A stretch of DNA of 64,000 nucleotides, taken from the NCBI RefSeq assembly GCF_000307105.1, contig NC_018645.1, forward strand, positions 283,001 through 347,000, given 5' to 3'. This stretch comes from Desulfobacula toluolica Tol2 (GTDB taxonomy: Bacteria; Desulfobacterota; Desulfobacteria; Desulfobacterales; Desulfobacteraceae). The position numbers and the translations under genes were made by a program. Of this stretch, positions 1 through 8,646 are shown one piece after another. Positions within the stretch are counted from its first letter, which is position 1. Each line of letters opens with the position of its first letter. The notes beneath the pieces are model-generated. The model worked only from the letters and a program-made list of their open reading frames with translations, was not told the origin of the DNA and did not search any database.

Positions 1-1
1 G

Positions 2-2344
2 AAATGGAAAGAAATTGAATGGGACGAAGCACTTGATATCATTTCCACCAAGATGAAAAAAATCATGGAAGATGATCCCAACAAGATTCTTTTTACCAAC
101 CAGACAATGAGAGCTTCTGACGGCCCCCATAATCATGCGTATTTTTATGCCCAGGCATTTGGCGTGAAAAACAATGGTAACTTTATTATTGGCGGCGGAA
201 GTCTTCATTGTGGAAATGCCTGCCATATGCTGGGTGGTTTGATTCATGGTGCATGGTCCATTGCTCCTGACTGGAGATATACAAAATATGTTTTAAAATG
301 GGGTTCCAGTAAAGGCACCGGCTCCGGACATTCAGCCATGACCATGGCCCGGTTGAGAGCCGATGCAGTCAGACGCGGTATCAAGGAAACGGTTTTTGAT
401 CCAATGGGTAACTTTGCCGGCGGCAAGGCAACCGAATGGGTTGCAATTCTTCCGGGTACGGATGCTGCAGTTGGTCTGGCAATTGCCAACTATATCGTTA
501 ACACACGCGGTGAAATGGACATACTTTATCTTAAAGCCAAAACCAATTTCCCGTATCTGATTAAAGCCGACGGCACATACATACGTTATGAAGACAGTAA
601 CAAACCAATGATATATGATGAAAAAGACGGTACGATCAAGGAGTATGACGACAAGACTCTTGCTTTTGAAAATTGTGCCCTTGATGGTGAATATGAATAC
701 AATGGTGAAAAAGTCAGACCCTGTTTTGTTCCTTTTAAAGAACATTTGAAACAATTTACACCGCAATGGGCCTCTGACATATCAACTGTTCCAGTTGCCA
801 AGATTCTTCAAGTGGCCAAAGAATGGGTGGATAATGCCCAGATCGGCTCCACTATTACTCTTGAAGGAAAAACTTTTCCGTACAGACCGGTTTCTTCCGT
901 TACTTTCCGTGGCTCACAGGGTCATACAAACGGCATCCATCAGGTGGCTGCAATTGACTTGATGGCCCAGCTTGTTGGTGCGGAAGACGTACCCGGCGGT
1001 ACACTGGGATGGCCTGCTATAAGACGTGCCTATCCGGGCGGCAATTACGAGCAGACCTGCAGCGTTGGTACTGACGGGGTTATTGTTCCTTCCGTATTCT
1101 ATTCTCATGACCCCTGGCCAGTACATTCAGCCAAGCTTCCCGCCACCAACATGGGATGTGTGGATGTATGGACACACTGCACGCTTTCTCATATCCCCTA
1201 TGTTGATGAAATGGAATACATTCATGAAAAATTCGGCATGAAATCCAAACCTGAAATGATTTTCGGAATTTCAGCCAATTTTGTTATCAGTAATTCCGAC
1301 TGGGATGTTGCTGTTAGAAATTTTAAAGACTGCTTTGTTGTTCAAAACGACCTGTGGATAAATGAAACCGACCAGGCCATTGGCGATCTTATTTTGCCGG
1401 ATGTGTCTTATCTTGAAAAAGACTGCTGGTCTTCTGAAATTGATGCGTTCTTCTTCTCCGGCAGTCCGTCCCATGAAGACTGGTATGTACACCTTCAGCA
1501 GCCGGTTGCCGAACCTGTTGGCGAATCTCGTTTCTTCATGGATGTATATATTGATGTGGCCAAACGTGTGGGAGTCCTTGATAAGTTCAACCAGAAAATG
1601 AACGAGTACTACGGCGTGGAAGATCCTGAACTTCAGATCAAACCAGGTGAAGTTTTAACCTGGAAGCAGATCGGAGAAAGATTCCTGAAATGGGTCTATG
1701 GCAAAGACAAGGAAAAAATTGAAAAACAGGGATATGCCACCTGGCCTAAAAAAATTGAAGATGTCTACTGGAGATGGGATATTGATTCCAGGTGCCCGGT
1801 TTATATGGAATACCTGATTCATGACAGAAAAGCCATGGAAGATATCTTTGAGAAAACCGGTTTTGATCTGGAAATGGAAATGGATCAGTATACGCCGCTT
1901 CCATCCTGGTTCTGGCCTGAATCCCATAAGGATCTGGATGATGAATATGACCTTCTGGCATTTTCTTACAGGGATATTTTGCACACAAACAATACAACCT
2001 TCCAGAATCCGTATGTGGACGAAGTATCAAAGATGTGCCCATATACCTTCACCATCACATTAAACACGACAATGGCAAAGAAAAGAGGGTTAAAAGACGG
2101 AGATATCATCTGGATTGAAACCAAAGCCGGGGTCAAGGAAAACGGGATTGTGAAAACCATGGAAGCCCAGAGCCCGAAAGTTATAGGTATTGCGGGTCAG
2201 GGCGGACTGTGGGCTGATGGGCGACCCATTGCCAAAGGTAAAGGTGCCAACTTCTGCAAGCTGTTGCCTTCAAAACTGAAATATTTTGATCCTGTTGCAG
2301 GTAACATGGAAACCGCTGTTGCCGTTAAGATTTATAAAGACTAA
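2..2344 (+). CDS. Molybdopterin oxidoreductase catalytic subunit (5' partial)
   Basis: This is the catalytic subunit of a DMSO-reductase-family molybdenum (or tungsten) enzyme. The reading frame is open to the left edge, where KWKEIEWDEALDIIS is the usual family motif just before the first cofactor-binding domain. About 780 residues are visible and the N-terminal [4Fe-4S] region lies outside. A cysteine-bearing loop (GSLHCGNACHML, bases about 197-235) sits where the metal-ligating residue is expected, so cysteine is the likely ligand (inference). Later segments FRGSQGHTNGIHQ and VVQNDLWINETDQAIGDLILPDVSYLEKD, and the C-terminal beta-barrel domain, fit the family. No signal sequence can be judged. 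It precedes an NrfD-type gene by 14 bp, so it is probably part of a membrane-bound complex such as those related to polysulfide or phenylacetyl-CoA oxidoreductases. The substrate cannot be named. Confidence 0.9.
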   Translation, partial: KWKEIEWDEALDIISTKMKKIMEDDPNKILFTNQTMRASDGPHNHAYFYAQAFGVKNNGNFIIGGGSLHCGNACHMLGGLIHGAWSIAPDWRYTKYVLKWGSSKGTGSGHSAMTMARLRADAVRRGIKETVFDPMGNFAGGKATEWVAILPGTDAAVGLAIANYIVNTRGEMDILYLKAKTNFPYLIKADGTYIRYEDSNKPMIYDEKDGTIKEYDDKTLAFENCALDGEYEYNGEKVRPCFVPFKEHLKQFTPQWASDISTVPVAKILQVAKEWVDNAQIGSTITLEGKTFPYRPVSSVTFRGSQGHTNGIHQVAAIDLMAQLVGAEDVPGGTLGWPAIRRAYPGGNYEQTCSVGTDGVIVPSVFYSHDPWPVHSAKLPATNMGCVDVWTHCTLSHIPYVDEMEYIHEKFGMKSKPEMIFGISANFVISNSDWDVAVRNFKDCFVVQNDLWINETDQAIGDLILPDVSYLEKDCWSSEIDAFFFSGSPSHEDWYVHLQQPVAEPVGESRFFMDVYIDVAKRVGVLDKFNQKMNEYYGVEDPELQIKPGEVLTWKQIGERFLKWVYGKDKEKIEKQGYATWPKKIEDVYWRWDIDSRCPVYMEYLIHDRKAMEDIFEKTGFDLEMEMDQYTPLPSWFWPESHKDLDDEYDLLAFSYRDILHTNNTTFQNPYVDEVSKMCPYTFTITLNTTMAKKRGLKDGDIIWIETKAGVKENGIVKTMEAQSPKVIGIAGQGGLWADGRPIAKGKGANFCKLLPSKLKYFDPVAGNMETAVAVKIYKD

Positions 2345-2358
2345 AGGAGGAATATAAC

Positions 2359-3261
2359 ATGAGTAAGAAAATTCACGAACTTGAACAAATAATGTTTCCT
2401 CCTGACGGCAGCGGACTCAAGCCCTATGAGTGGATGGTAAATCCCACCCGCCAGCAGCAATGGATTGATGATAAAGGTATTTTTCTCTGGCTGGCTTTCT
2501 TTTTCTCAGAGATCGGAGCAGGCCTTTATTTTGTATCACTCTTTTATGAGAATACTGCAGGATTGATTATAGGCTGGCTGATTACCCTGATTCTTGGCGG
2601 TATTATTCATGTCCTCTACCTGGGAAATCCATTTAGGGCCTGGCGAATGCTCATGAAACCCAATACGTCCGAGTTGTCCCGGGGAATTTGGGTTATAGGA
2701 GTCTTTGCAGTATTAGGGTTTCTACAGATGCTGACCGGCAGTTTTAATATTGTTTTTAACTTTATTATGGGAATTGTGTGTCTTTTAATTATTTCCCATG
2801 GATTTGCCACCATGAATGTCATCAGGGCTTTGCCGGCCTGGAGTTCAAATATGGTGCTGCCTTTATCCATCATATCCGGGGTATGGATTGGTCAGCAACT
2901 CTTGCAGTTCATGTTTGCCGTTTCCGGATCTGCTGCGCTTGCATCTGGAATGGAAGTCTGGGCTGAGGTGTTTTTCTTTGCTTATTTCTTGTGCATACTG
3001 CTGTATGTCTGGGGAACCTATCACAGCAATGAAATCGGTAAGGCATCCGTTAAAATGCAGGTGAGCGGCGAAATGCTAAAGATCTCTCTTGGTGGTGTGG
3101 TTGGGCTTGGCATTGTTCTTCCGCTTATTTTCACCCTGATCATGTGGGGTGGGGATACCAATGGAGTTTTGATTTTCTTGAGGTTGGCCTGTGTTTTTGC
3201 AGGAGACCTTGCCATGCGGTATGTTATAATGAAAAGTGCGGTTTATAAGCCTTTGATTTAG
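2359..3261 (+). CDS. NrfD/PsrC-like membrane subunit
   Basis: A 300-residue polytopic protein of the NrfD/PsrC/DmsC type, expected to pass electrons between the menaquinone pool and the molybdoenzyme encoded just upstream. About eight hydrophobic segments are visible (for example FLWLAFFFSEIGAGLYFVS near residue 42), and the family-typical LGNPFRAWRMLMKPNTSELSRG lies at about residues 87-108. A strong ribosome site (AAAGGAGG, about 2343-2350) precedes the ATG, and the 14-bp gap to the upstream gene indicates one transcript. No iron-sulfur subunit gene lies between the two, so if the complex has one it is encoded upstream of the window. The gene is followed by a terminator. Confidence 0.88.
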   Translation: MSKKIHELEQIMFPPDGSGLKPYEWMVNPTRQQQWIDDKGIFLWLAFFFSEIGAGLYFVSLFYENTAGLIIGWLITLILGGIIHVLYLGNPFRAWRMLMKPNTSELSRGIWVIGVFAVLGFLQMLTGSFNIVFNFIMGIVCLLIISHGFATMNVIRALPAWSSNMVLPLSIISGVWIGQQLLQFMFAVSGSAALASGMEVWAEVFFFAYFLCILLYVWGTYHSNEIGKASVKMQVSGEMLKISLGGVVGLGIVLPLIFTLIMWGGDTNGVLIFLRLACVFAGDLAMRYVIMKSAVYKPLI

Positions 3262-3373
3262 GACACTCAGGATTTAATAACCTGAATTCTGCGTAAGACT
3301 TGTTGTTATAATACACTTAACGTCTTATCTGTTCGGGGGTTAAGTAAATCCGCAGTTCTTCAGTATAATGTTT

Positions 3374-3422
3374 CAAAAAGGGGTGGGAAAGAACATGATT
3401 TTTTCCTGCCCTTTTTTTTTGT
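3374..3422 (+). terminator. Intrinsic terminator after the molybdoenzyme operon
   Basis: An imperfect inverted repeat pairs AAAAAGGGGTGGGAAA with TTTTCCTGCCCTTTTT and runs directly into nine T residues. It lies about 110 bp after the NrfD-like stop codon and before the next gene. Confidence 0.75.
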
Positions 3423-3649
3423 TTTTAAGGACGAATAGTAGAAAATGTCACTTTGATGTTGAAAAATTCGTAAAATATTTATAATATGGCTATATAACAG
3501 TTGAAATTAAGCTATTCATGATTAAACTCAGGAATAATTCGTGTGGGAACGATATAAAACCGTATAAATATAAGGTGCTTTACACAAAAAAAATTGACTC
3601 TGAATCAAAAAACCGGTATCAAACCTTTTTTTGCAAAATAGGAAGTTAT

Positions 3650-3835
3650 ATGGCTGATAAAGAAAAAAAAGACAAAGCTGAAGAAAGTCAATTCCCATCA
3701 CAGACCAAGGTGAAATTTGAGGTTTATGGAGAGGAAATGATTGAGAAAGAAGTGAAATCCAGCGGTAACAGCGGTAGAATTTATCTTCCGCCGAACTGGG
3801 TAGGGCATACTGTGAAGATCATAAAAGTAGAATAA
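3650..3835 (+). CDS. DUF2080-like small protein
   Basis: A 61-residue basic protein ending in KEVKSSGNSGRIYLPPNWVGHTVKIIKVE. The phrase (K)xSGNSGRxYxPxxWxGxxVKxI resembles the small DUF2080 family ('transposon-encoded' proteins, common in archaea), whose fold looks like that of AbrB-type antitoxins. ATG 3650 is preferred because AGGAAG lies just upstream; the same frame stays open to an earlier ATG at 3518, but that extension looks non-coding. The GNAT gene begins 2 bp after the stop (or 14 bp, with the alternative start), so the two are co-transcribed. Function is unknown; a DNA-binding role in a mobile or toxin-antitoxin context is only inference. Confidence 0.65.
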   Translation: MADKEKKDKAEESQFPSQTKVKFEVYGEEMIEKEVKSSGNSGRIYLPPNWVGHTVKIIKVE

Positions 3836-3849
3836 TAATGGAGGATCTT

Positions 3850-4290
3850 GTGGAAAACACAGTCAAAATAAGACAAATAACCTTTAATGATTCAGAGGCA
3901 ATTCAATATATACGCAAGGCTATCTCTGATGATGATACACAAGTAAATTATAAAAAAACTATTGAGAGACAGATATCGGAAGGAGCCAGTAAATTTAGTC
4001 TGGTAGCTGAAATTAACGGGAATGTGGTGGGATATATTCTAAGTACCGCCCTTTATGCTGGGTTTGGGATTAAAAAGAGTGCCTGGATTATGGATGTTGG
4101 CGTTCATCCTGATTATATGGGGCAGGGCATTGGGTTAAAACTTGCAGGAAAAATTTGTGATATATGCAAAGATAAAGGGATTAAAGCTATATACTCCTCT
4201 GTCCTCTGGGATTCCACTGATGTGCTTTCTTTCTTTAAAAAGCTTGGATTTGAGAGAAGCAATTTTATCAACCTCAAAAAGAAAATGTAA
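3850..4290 (+). CDS. GNAT-family N-acetyltransferase
   Basis: A protein of about 146 residues with the GNAT acetyl-CoA fold. Motif A reads VGVHPDYMGQGIGLKLAG, the Q/RxxGxG/A pyrophosphate-binding loop, and the end FFKKLGFERS matches motif B. It should transfer an acetyl group to an amine of unknown identity. The frame has an ATG at 3838, but GTG 3850 is favoured because GGAGG (3840-3844) sits five bases before it. It follows the small DUF2080-like gene directly; a small DNA-binding-like protein followed by a GNAT recalls toxin-antitoxin organisation, but this GNAT lacks obvious TacT-type features, so this remains open. Confidence 0.8.
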   Translation: MENTVKIRQITFNDSEAIQYIRKAISDDDTQVNYKKTIERQISEGASKFSLVAEINGNVVGYILSTALYAGFGIKKSAWIMDVGVHPDYMGQGIGLKLAGKICDICKDKGIKAIYSSVLWDSTDVLSFFKKLGFERSNFINLKKKM

Positions 4291-4299
4291 AAAAAAGAG

Positions 4300-4490
4300 T
4301 CAGTTGAAGACCAGGACAGGCCATGGAAGTTTTTTATATGAAAGACCTTTTAACCTGCTGAAATTAAATATCTTTCATTATTTGTTGTGGCAGAGTGATC
4401 TGTCATGGCCGTTTATATGAAAGTCTTAAAAAATTCATAAATAGGTTTTTGATTTTTGCTGTGGTGGTTTAATCTGTCATGGGAGTTATT
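4300..4490. repeat. Dispersed structured repeat, copy 1 (about 2.5 units)
   Basis: This region holds tandem, diverged units of about 80 bp. The best-conserved unit (4333-4413) matches 27915-27995 at 77 of 81 positions without gaps. Each unit starts TTTATATGAAAG and ends ATCTGYCATGG plus GTT. It can form two hairpins: ATGAAAGA with TCTTTCAT (4338-4345 / 4371-4378) and TGGCAGA-GTGA-TCTGTCA. A diverged second unit follows from 4412 and the end of another precedes. No open reading frame uses it. Confidence 0.75.
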
Positions 4491-4547
4491 CCGGATGTGA
4501 ATCTTTGCGTTTCATAAGAAAATATATTTAATTTGAAGGATATGACA

Positions 4548-5774
4548 ATGGAAAAAATAATTGTAGAAAATCCAGTCGTTGATTTGGACGGGGATGAAAT
4601 GACACGGATCATCTGGAAAGAAATCAAGGGTAAGCTTATTTTCCCCTATCTGGAATTGGAAACCGTTTATTATGATCTGGGTATTGTGAACCGGGATGAT
4701 ACCCTTGATCAGGTGACGGTTGATGCTGCCAATGCTGTAAAAAAGGTTGGAGTGGGGATTAAATGCGCGACCATTACACCTGATGAAGCCCGTGTTGAAG
4801 AATTCGGCCTCAAAGAGATGTACCGTTCTCCTAATGGCACTATCCGGAATATCCTGGGCGGAACGGTTTTCAGGGAACCCATTGTGGTAAAAAACATTCC
4901 AAGACTTGTTACCACCTGGAAATATCCTATTTGTATCGGTCGTCATGCTTTTGGAGATCAATACAGGGCCACGGATTTTGTTGTGAAAAAAAAAGGCAAA
5001 CTTGAGCTGACATTCACTCCTGCGGACGGTTCAGACCCAGAAGTGTTTGAGGTCTATGACTTTGCCGGCGGCGGGGTTGCCATGGGTATGTACAATACTG
5101 ATGAATCCATTTTTGGTTTTGCCCATTCATGTTTTAATCAGGCCATCAATAAAAAATGGCCCCTGTATCTTTCCACAAAAAATACCATTCTAAAAAAATA
5201 CGATGGCAGGTTTAAAGATATTTTTGAGCAGGTTTACCAGGAACACTATAAACAAAAAATGGATGAACTGTCCATTGGCTATGAACACAGGTTGATTGAT
5301 GATATGGTGGCTGCCGCCCTGAAATGGGAAGGAGCCTTTGTCTGGGCATGTAAAAATTATGACGGGGATGTTCAGTCGGATACCCTGGCTCAGGGATTTG
5401 GCTCTCTGGGGCTTATGACCTCCTGCCTGGTTACCCCGGACGGAAATACAATGGAAGCCGAGGCTGCCCATGGCACGGTTACACGGCATTTCAGGGAACA
5501 CCAGAAAGGAAACCCAACGTCGACCAATCCCATTGCTTCGATTTTTGCATGGACAAGAGGTCTTGCTTTCCGGGGAAAACTGGATAAAAATCAGGCATTG
5601 ATTGATTTTTGCAACACCCTTGAGCAGGTCTGTATAGATACTGTTGAAAGCGGTAAGATGACCAAGGATCTGGCACTGACTATTCATGGTAAAAATCTTG
5701 ATAAAAGCCACTATCTCAACACCCGGGAATTTCTGGACGCAATCGCCGATAATTTATCAAAAAAACTGGAATAA
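4548..5774 (+). CDS. icd: NADP-dependent isocitrate dehydrogenase
   Basis: A 408-residue isocitrate dehydrogenase of the homodimeric, eukaryotic-like type, which oxidatively decarboxylates isocitrate to 2-oxoglutarate with NADP in the cytoplasm. Family hallmarks include [13 protein letters not shown] near the N terminus, [21 protein letters not shown] (isocitrate-binding loop) and [27 protein letters not shown] (NADP site) near the C terminus. ATG 4548 is preferred: GAAGGA lies seven bases before it, whereas ATG 4542 is too close and TTG 4533 has no ribosome site. The length matches the family. It stands alone, supporting an oxidative TCA cycle of the Desulfobacter kind (inference). Confidence 0.95.
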   Translation: MEKIIVENPVVDLDGDEMTRIIWKEIKGKLIFPYLELETVYYDLGIVNRDDTLDQVTVDAANAVKKVGVGIKCATITPDEARVEEFGLKEMYRSPNGTIRNILGGTVFREPIVVKNIPRLVTTWKYPICIGRHAFGDQYRATDFVVKKKGKLELTFTPADGSDPEVFEVYDFAGGGVAMGMYNTDESIFGFAHSCFNQAINKKWPLYLSTKNTILKKYDGRFKDIFEQVYQEHYKQKMDELSIGYEHRLIDDMVAAALKWEGAFVWACKNYDGDVQSDTLAQGFGSLGLMTSCLVTPDGNTMEAEAAHGTVTRHFREHQKGNPTSTNPIASIFAWTRGLAFRGKLDKNQALIDFCNTLEQVCIDTVESGKMTKDLALTIHGKNLDKSHYLNTREFLDAIADNLSKKLE

Positions 5775-5874
5775 CAGGTCTTATAAATTAATAATGCAGA
5801 CCAGCCTGACAAACGCTTTAATGCTTGGGAGTGCGGGTCGAAAGCGGAACACTTTTTGCCGTTGTATATAAAAT

Positions 5875-5918
5875 GGCTGCTTGAACCTCTTGGTTTGGGG
5901 ATTCAGCAGCCTGAAACA
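5875..5918 (-). terminator. Possible terminator of the liv operon
   Basis: GGCTGCTTGAA pairs with TTCAGCAGCC around a 16-base loop; read on the minus strand it is followed by ATTTTATAT, a weak U-tract just after livF. Only moderately convincing. Confidence 0.4.
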
Positions 5919-5931
5919 TAAGTTTAACCCT

Positions 5932-6639
5932 CTATATGCCCAGATATGCCTTTTTAACATCTTCGTTGGCAAGAAGATTTGTTCCCGTATCGGTTAATGT
6001 AATCACACCGTTTTCCATTACATACCCCCGGTGGGCTTTTTTCAGAGCAAGATTTGCATTTTGTTCAACAATAAAAATAGTGGTATTCTGTTCTTCATTT
6101 ATTTTTTTAATAATACTAAAAATCTGTTTGACGATCAGGGGTGCCAGCCCAAGGGAGGGTTCATCCAGCAGCAGTACTGTGGGCCGTGACATCAATGCCC
6201 TTGATATGGCAAGCATTTGCTGTTCACCTCCGCTTAAGGTTCCGCCTGCCTGGTTTTTTCTTTCAGCCAGTATGGGAAACAGCGTGTAAACATAGTCCAG
6301 ATCTTTTGTGATGTTGTTTGTGTCATTGCGTAAAAAAGCACCCATGTCAAGATTTTCAGCAACCGTGAGGTAAGGAAAAATTCTTCGGCCTTCGGGAACC
6401 TGGCAGATGCCCATTTTGACAATTTCTTCGGGCGGCATTGCTGTTATATCAAGGCCTTTAAACTCTATTCTGCCGCGTTTGGCCGGAACAATGCCGCTGG
6501 TTGTCATCAAGGCGGTGGATTTTCCCGCTCCATTGGCTCCTATAAGGGATATTATTTCCCCTTCTTTTACCTCAAGGTCAATCCCTTTGAGGGCATGAAT
6601 ATTTCCATAATATGTATGGATATTGCTGAGTTTAAGCAT
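5932..6639 (-). CDS. livF: Branched-chain amino acid ABC transporter ATPase LivF
   Basis: A cytoplasmic ATPase subunit of about 235 residues of a high-affinity branched-chain amino acid (or related amide/urea) importer. Walker A GANGAGKST, the LivF-type stretch CQVPEGRRIFPYLTVAENL, signature LSGGEQQ, Walker B VLLLDEPSLGLAPL and switch histidine region IVEQNA are all present. Two starts are possible: 6657 (overlapping livG by 26 bp) or 6639; the latter gives the usual MLKLSNIHTYYG N terminus and an 8-bp overlap, so it is preferred. Last gene of the operon. Confidence 0.93.
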   Translation of the reverse strand: MLKLSNIHTYYGNIHALKGIDLEVKEGEIISLIGANGAGKSTALMTTSGIVPAKRGRIEFKGLDITAMPPEEIVKMGICQVPEGRRIFPYLTVAENLDMGAFLRNDTNNITKDLDYVYTLFPILAERKNQAGGTLSGGEQQMLAISRALMSRPTVLLLDEPSLGLAPLIVKQIFSIIKKINEEQNTTIFIVEQNANLALKKAHRGYVMENGVITLTDTGTNLLANEDVKKAYLGI

Positions 6640-7420
6640 TATAGGATTCATCTCCAAGATAGGCTTTGATTACTTCCGGGTTCGACTTTATCTCTTCAGG
6701 GGTGCCTTCTGCAATTTTTTTGCCGTAATCCACCACATGAATATTGTCAGACAGGCTCATGACAAGTTTCATGTCATGTTCAATCAGGAGGATTGATACG
6801 TTCTCCTCATCCCGGAGCTTTATGATAAGATCATCCAGGCTTTTTGTCTCCTGGGGATTCATGCCGGCTGCAGGCTCATCAAGGAGCAGAAGAAAGGGGT
6901 TTGTTGCCATTGCCCTGGCAATTTCAAGGCGACGCTGGGCACCATAGGGAAGATTTGTGGCCAGTTCATTCACATACATTTCAAGGCCTATTTTTTCAAG
7001 TATGGAATAGGCTTTTTCAACAATGAATTTTTCTTCCGCTTTTGTGGCTTTGCCACGGAATATTGCACCCAGTACACCTGTTTTTGTAATGGGGTGGCAT
7101 CCGATCATGACATTTTCAAGAACCGTCATGGATTCAAAGAGACGAATATTCTGAAAGGTTCTGGCCAGCCCTTTTTTTGTAACAATATTGGGTTTAAGCC
7201 CGTTTATCCTCTCCTGCTTTCCTTTGGGAAAGATAAGAATATCCCCTTTTGTGGGTTTGTAAATACCTGTAATGCAGTTAAAAAATGTTGTTTTACCGGC
7301 ACCATTGGGACCGATAAGAGCTGCAATCTGCCCTGCGTGAATACAGATATCAAGGCTGTCAAGGGCCCGTAAGCCGCCAAAGGCCATGGTCATGTTTTTT
7401 ACTTCAAGAATAGGTTTCAT
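6632..7420 (-). CDS. livG: Branched-chain amino acid ABC transporter ATPase LivG
   Basis: The second ATPase of the transporter, 262 residues. Walker A is GPNGAGKTT, followed by FNCITGIYKP; the LivG-typical KGLARTFQNIRLFESMTVLENVMIG stretch, signature-like LPYGAQRRLEIARA and Walker B LLLLDEPAAGMNP are visible, as is LLIEHDM. It pairs with LivF to drive import. It overlaps livF and lies 26 bp after livM, so expression is coupled. Confidence 0.94.
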   Translation of the reverse strand: MKPILEVKNMTMAFGGLRALDSLDICIHAGQIAALIGPNGAGKTTFFNCITGIYKPTKGDILIFPKGKQERINGLKPNIVTKKGLARTFQNIRLFESMTVLENVMIGCHPITKTGVLGAIFRGKATKAEEKFIVEKAYSILEKIGLEMYVNELATNLPYGAQRRLEIARAMATNPFLLLLDEPAAGMNPQETKSLDDLIIKLRDEENVSILLIEHDMKLVMSLSDNIHVVDYGKKIAEGTPEEIKSNPEVIKAYLGDESYNA

Positions 7421-7446
7421 TTAAACACTTTAATGGTTGAAAAGAG

Positions 7447-8643
7447 TTATGTTTTTTGAAATTTGTATGTTTTGCGGACATTTTTTATGATTCCGCCGGG
7501 CCTGAAAACCATCATAAGAACAAGAACCGCACCAAATATGATCATTCTGAATTCTGCAAATGCCCTTAAATATTCCGGTAGCAAAATGAGAAGAAGCGCT
7601 CCTGAAATCACACCGGTTATGGAACCCATGCCGCCAAGCACAACCGTACACAGTATAATTACCGACTCCCATATGGTAAAACTGGCAGGATTGATAAAAG
7701 TTGTTTTTGCGGCAAAAATCACACCTCCCATCCCGGCCCACATGGCCCCTAGTCCAAAGGCTCTAAGTTTTGTTTTTGCCTTGTCGATTCCCATGGCCTG
7801 GCAAGCTATTTCATCGTCTTTAAGGGCAATCCAGGCTCTTCCGATCCGTGAATTTTCAAGTCGGTTGATCACAAATATGGTAAAGATGACCAGCCCCACA
7901 ATGATGTAGTATAAATAAATGATTGATCCTGAAAGGGAAAGGTCAACGCCGAAAAGAGGGGGCTTGGGAATATTGGCGATGCCGCTGGGGCCAAAGGAGA
8001 AATCATTCCAGTTTTCAAGAACAAGGCGAATGATTTCTCCAAATCCCAGGGTTACAATGGCAAGGTAGTCCCCCCTGAGTCTTAATACAGGGTAACCCAG
8101 TATTACGCCAAAGATCAGAGCAAGAATTCCGCCTAAGGGCAGGGCAATCCAGAATATAAGGCCGTAGTGATAGTTGAGCAGGGCATAGGAGTATGCTCCC
8201 ACAGCAAAAAAAGCGACATATCCAAGGTCCAAAAGTCCTGCAAGACCGATAACAATGTTAAGGCCTAGTCCAAGCATCACATAGATCAAGGCTGAAATCA
8301 TGATATTGGTCTGGTACATGGAGAACAGATGGGGGAAGGCAAGGATGAAACATCCCAGCAGTATCATCAAGGGAATAAAGATCTTTTTTTTCTGGGAAAT
8401 TTTTTGAACAAAAGAGAGTTTATCAATAGCCTCTTTTTTTGCTTTCATGGATTTTTGTTTGATCATGTATCGCCAGAGCATGCTGAAAAAAAAAGAGCCC
8501 GCCCCAACAAAGGCCATATTTATCCAGCGCCACTGAACAATATTTTCAACCGTATTGACCCGGATCACCATGATTGGAAATGTCAGAAACATGAACCACA
8601 GTGCTGCCAGAATTGATTTTTTTATTTCACTTTTTATTGTCAT
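7447..8643 (-). CDS. livM: Branched-chain amino acid ABC transporter permease LivM
   Basis: A 398-residue inner-membrane permease. The first 100 residues form an extra N-terminal part with two hydrophobic segments (as in E. coli LivM) and a basic linker; the core then shows the family motif NIVIGLAGLLDLGYVAFFAVGAYSYALL and the RLRGDYLAIVTLGFGEI loop that contacts the ATPases. It starts 3 bp after the livH stop, so translation is likely coupled. Confidence 0.93.
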   Translation of the reverse strand: MTIKSEIKKSILAALWFMFLTFPIMVIRVNTVENIVQWRWINMAFVGAGSFFFSMLWRYMIKQKSMKAKKEAIDKLSFVQKISQKKKIFIPLMILLGCFILAFPHLFSMYQTNIMISALIYVMLGLGLNIVIGLAGLLDLGYVAFFAVGAYSYALLNYHYGLIFWIALPLGGILALIFGVILGYPVLRLRGDYLAIVTLGFGEIIRLVLENWNDFSFGPSGIANIPKPPLFGVDLSLSGSIIYLYYIIVGLVIFTIFVINRLENSRIGRAWIALKDDEIACQAMGIDKAKTKLRAFGLGAMWAGMGGVIFAAKTTFINPASFTIWESVIILCTVVLGGMGSITGVISGALLLILLPEYLRAFAEFRMIIFGAVLVLMMVFRPGGIIKNVRKTYKFQKT

Positions 8644-8646
8644 AAT

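Noticed and set aside
4300-4490. CRISPR-like array
   Set aside because: Units are about 80 bp, diverged and adjacent with no short identical repeats or unique spacers, and no cas genes are nearby.
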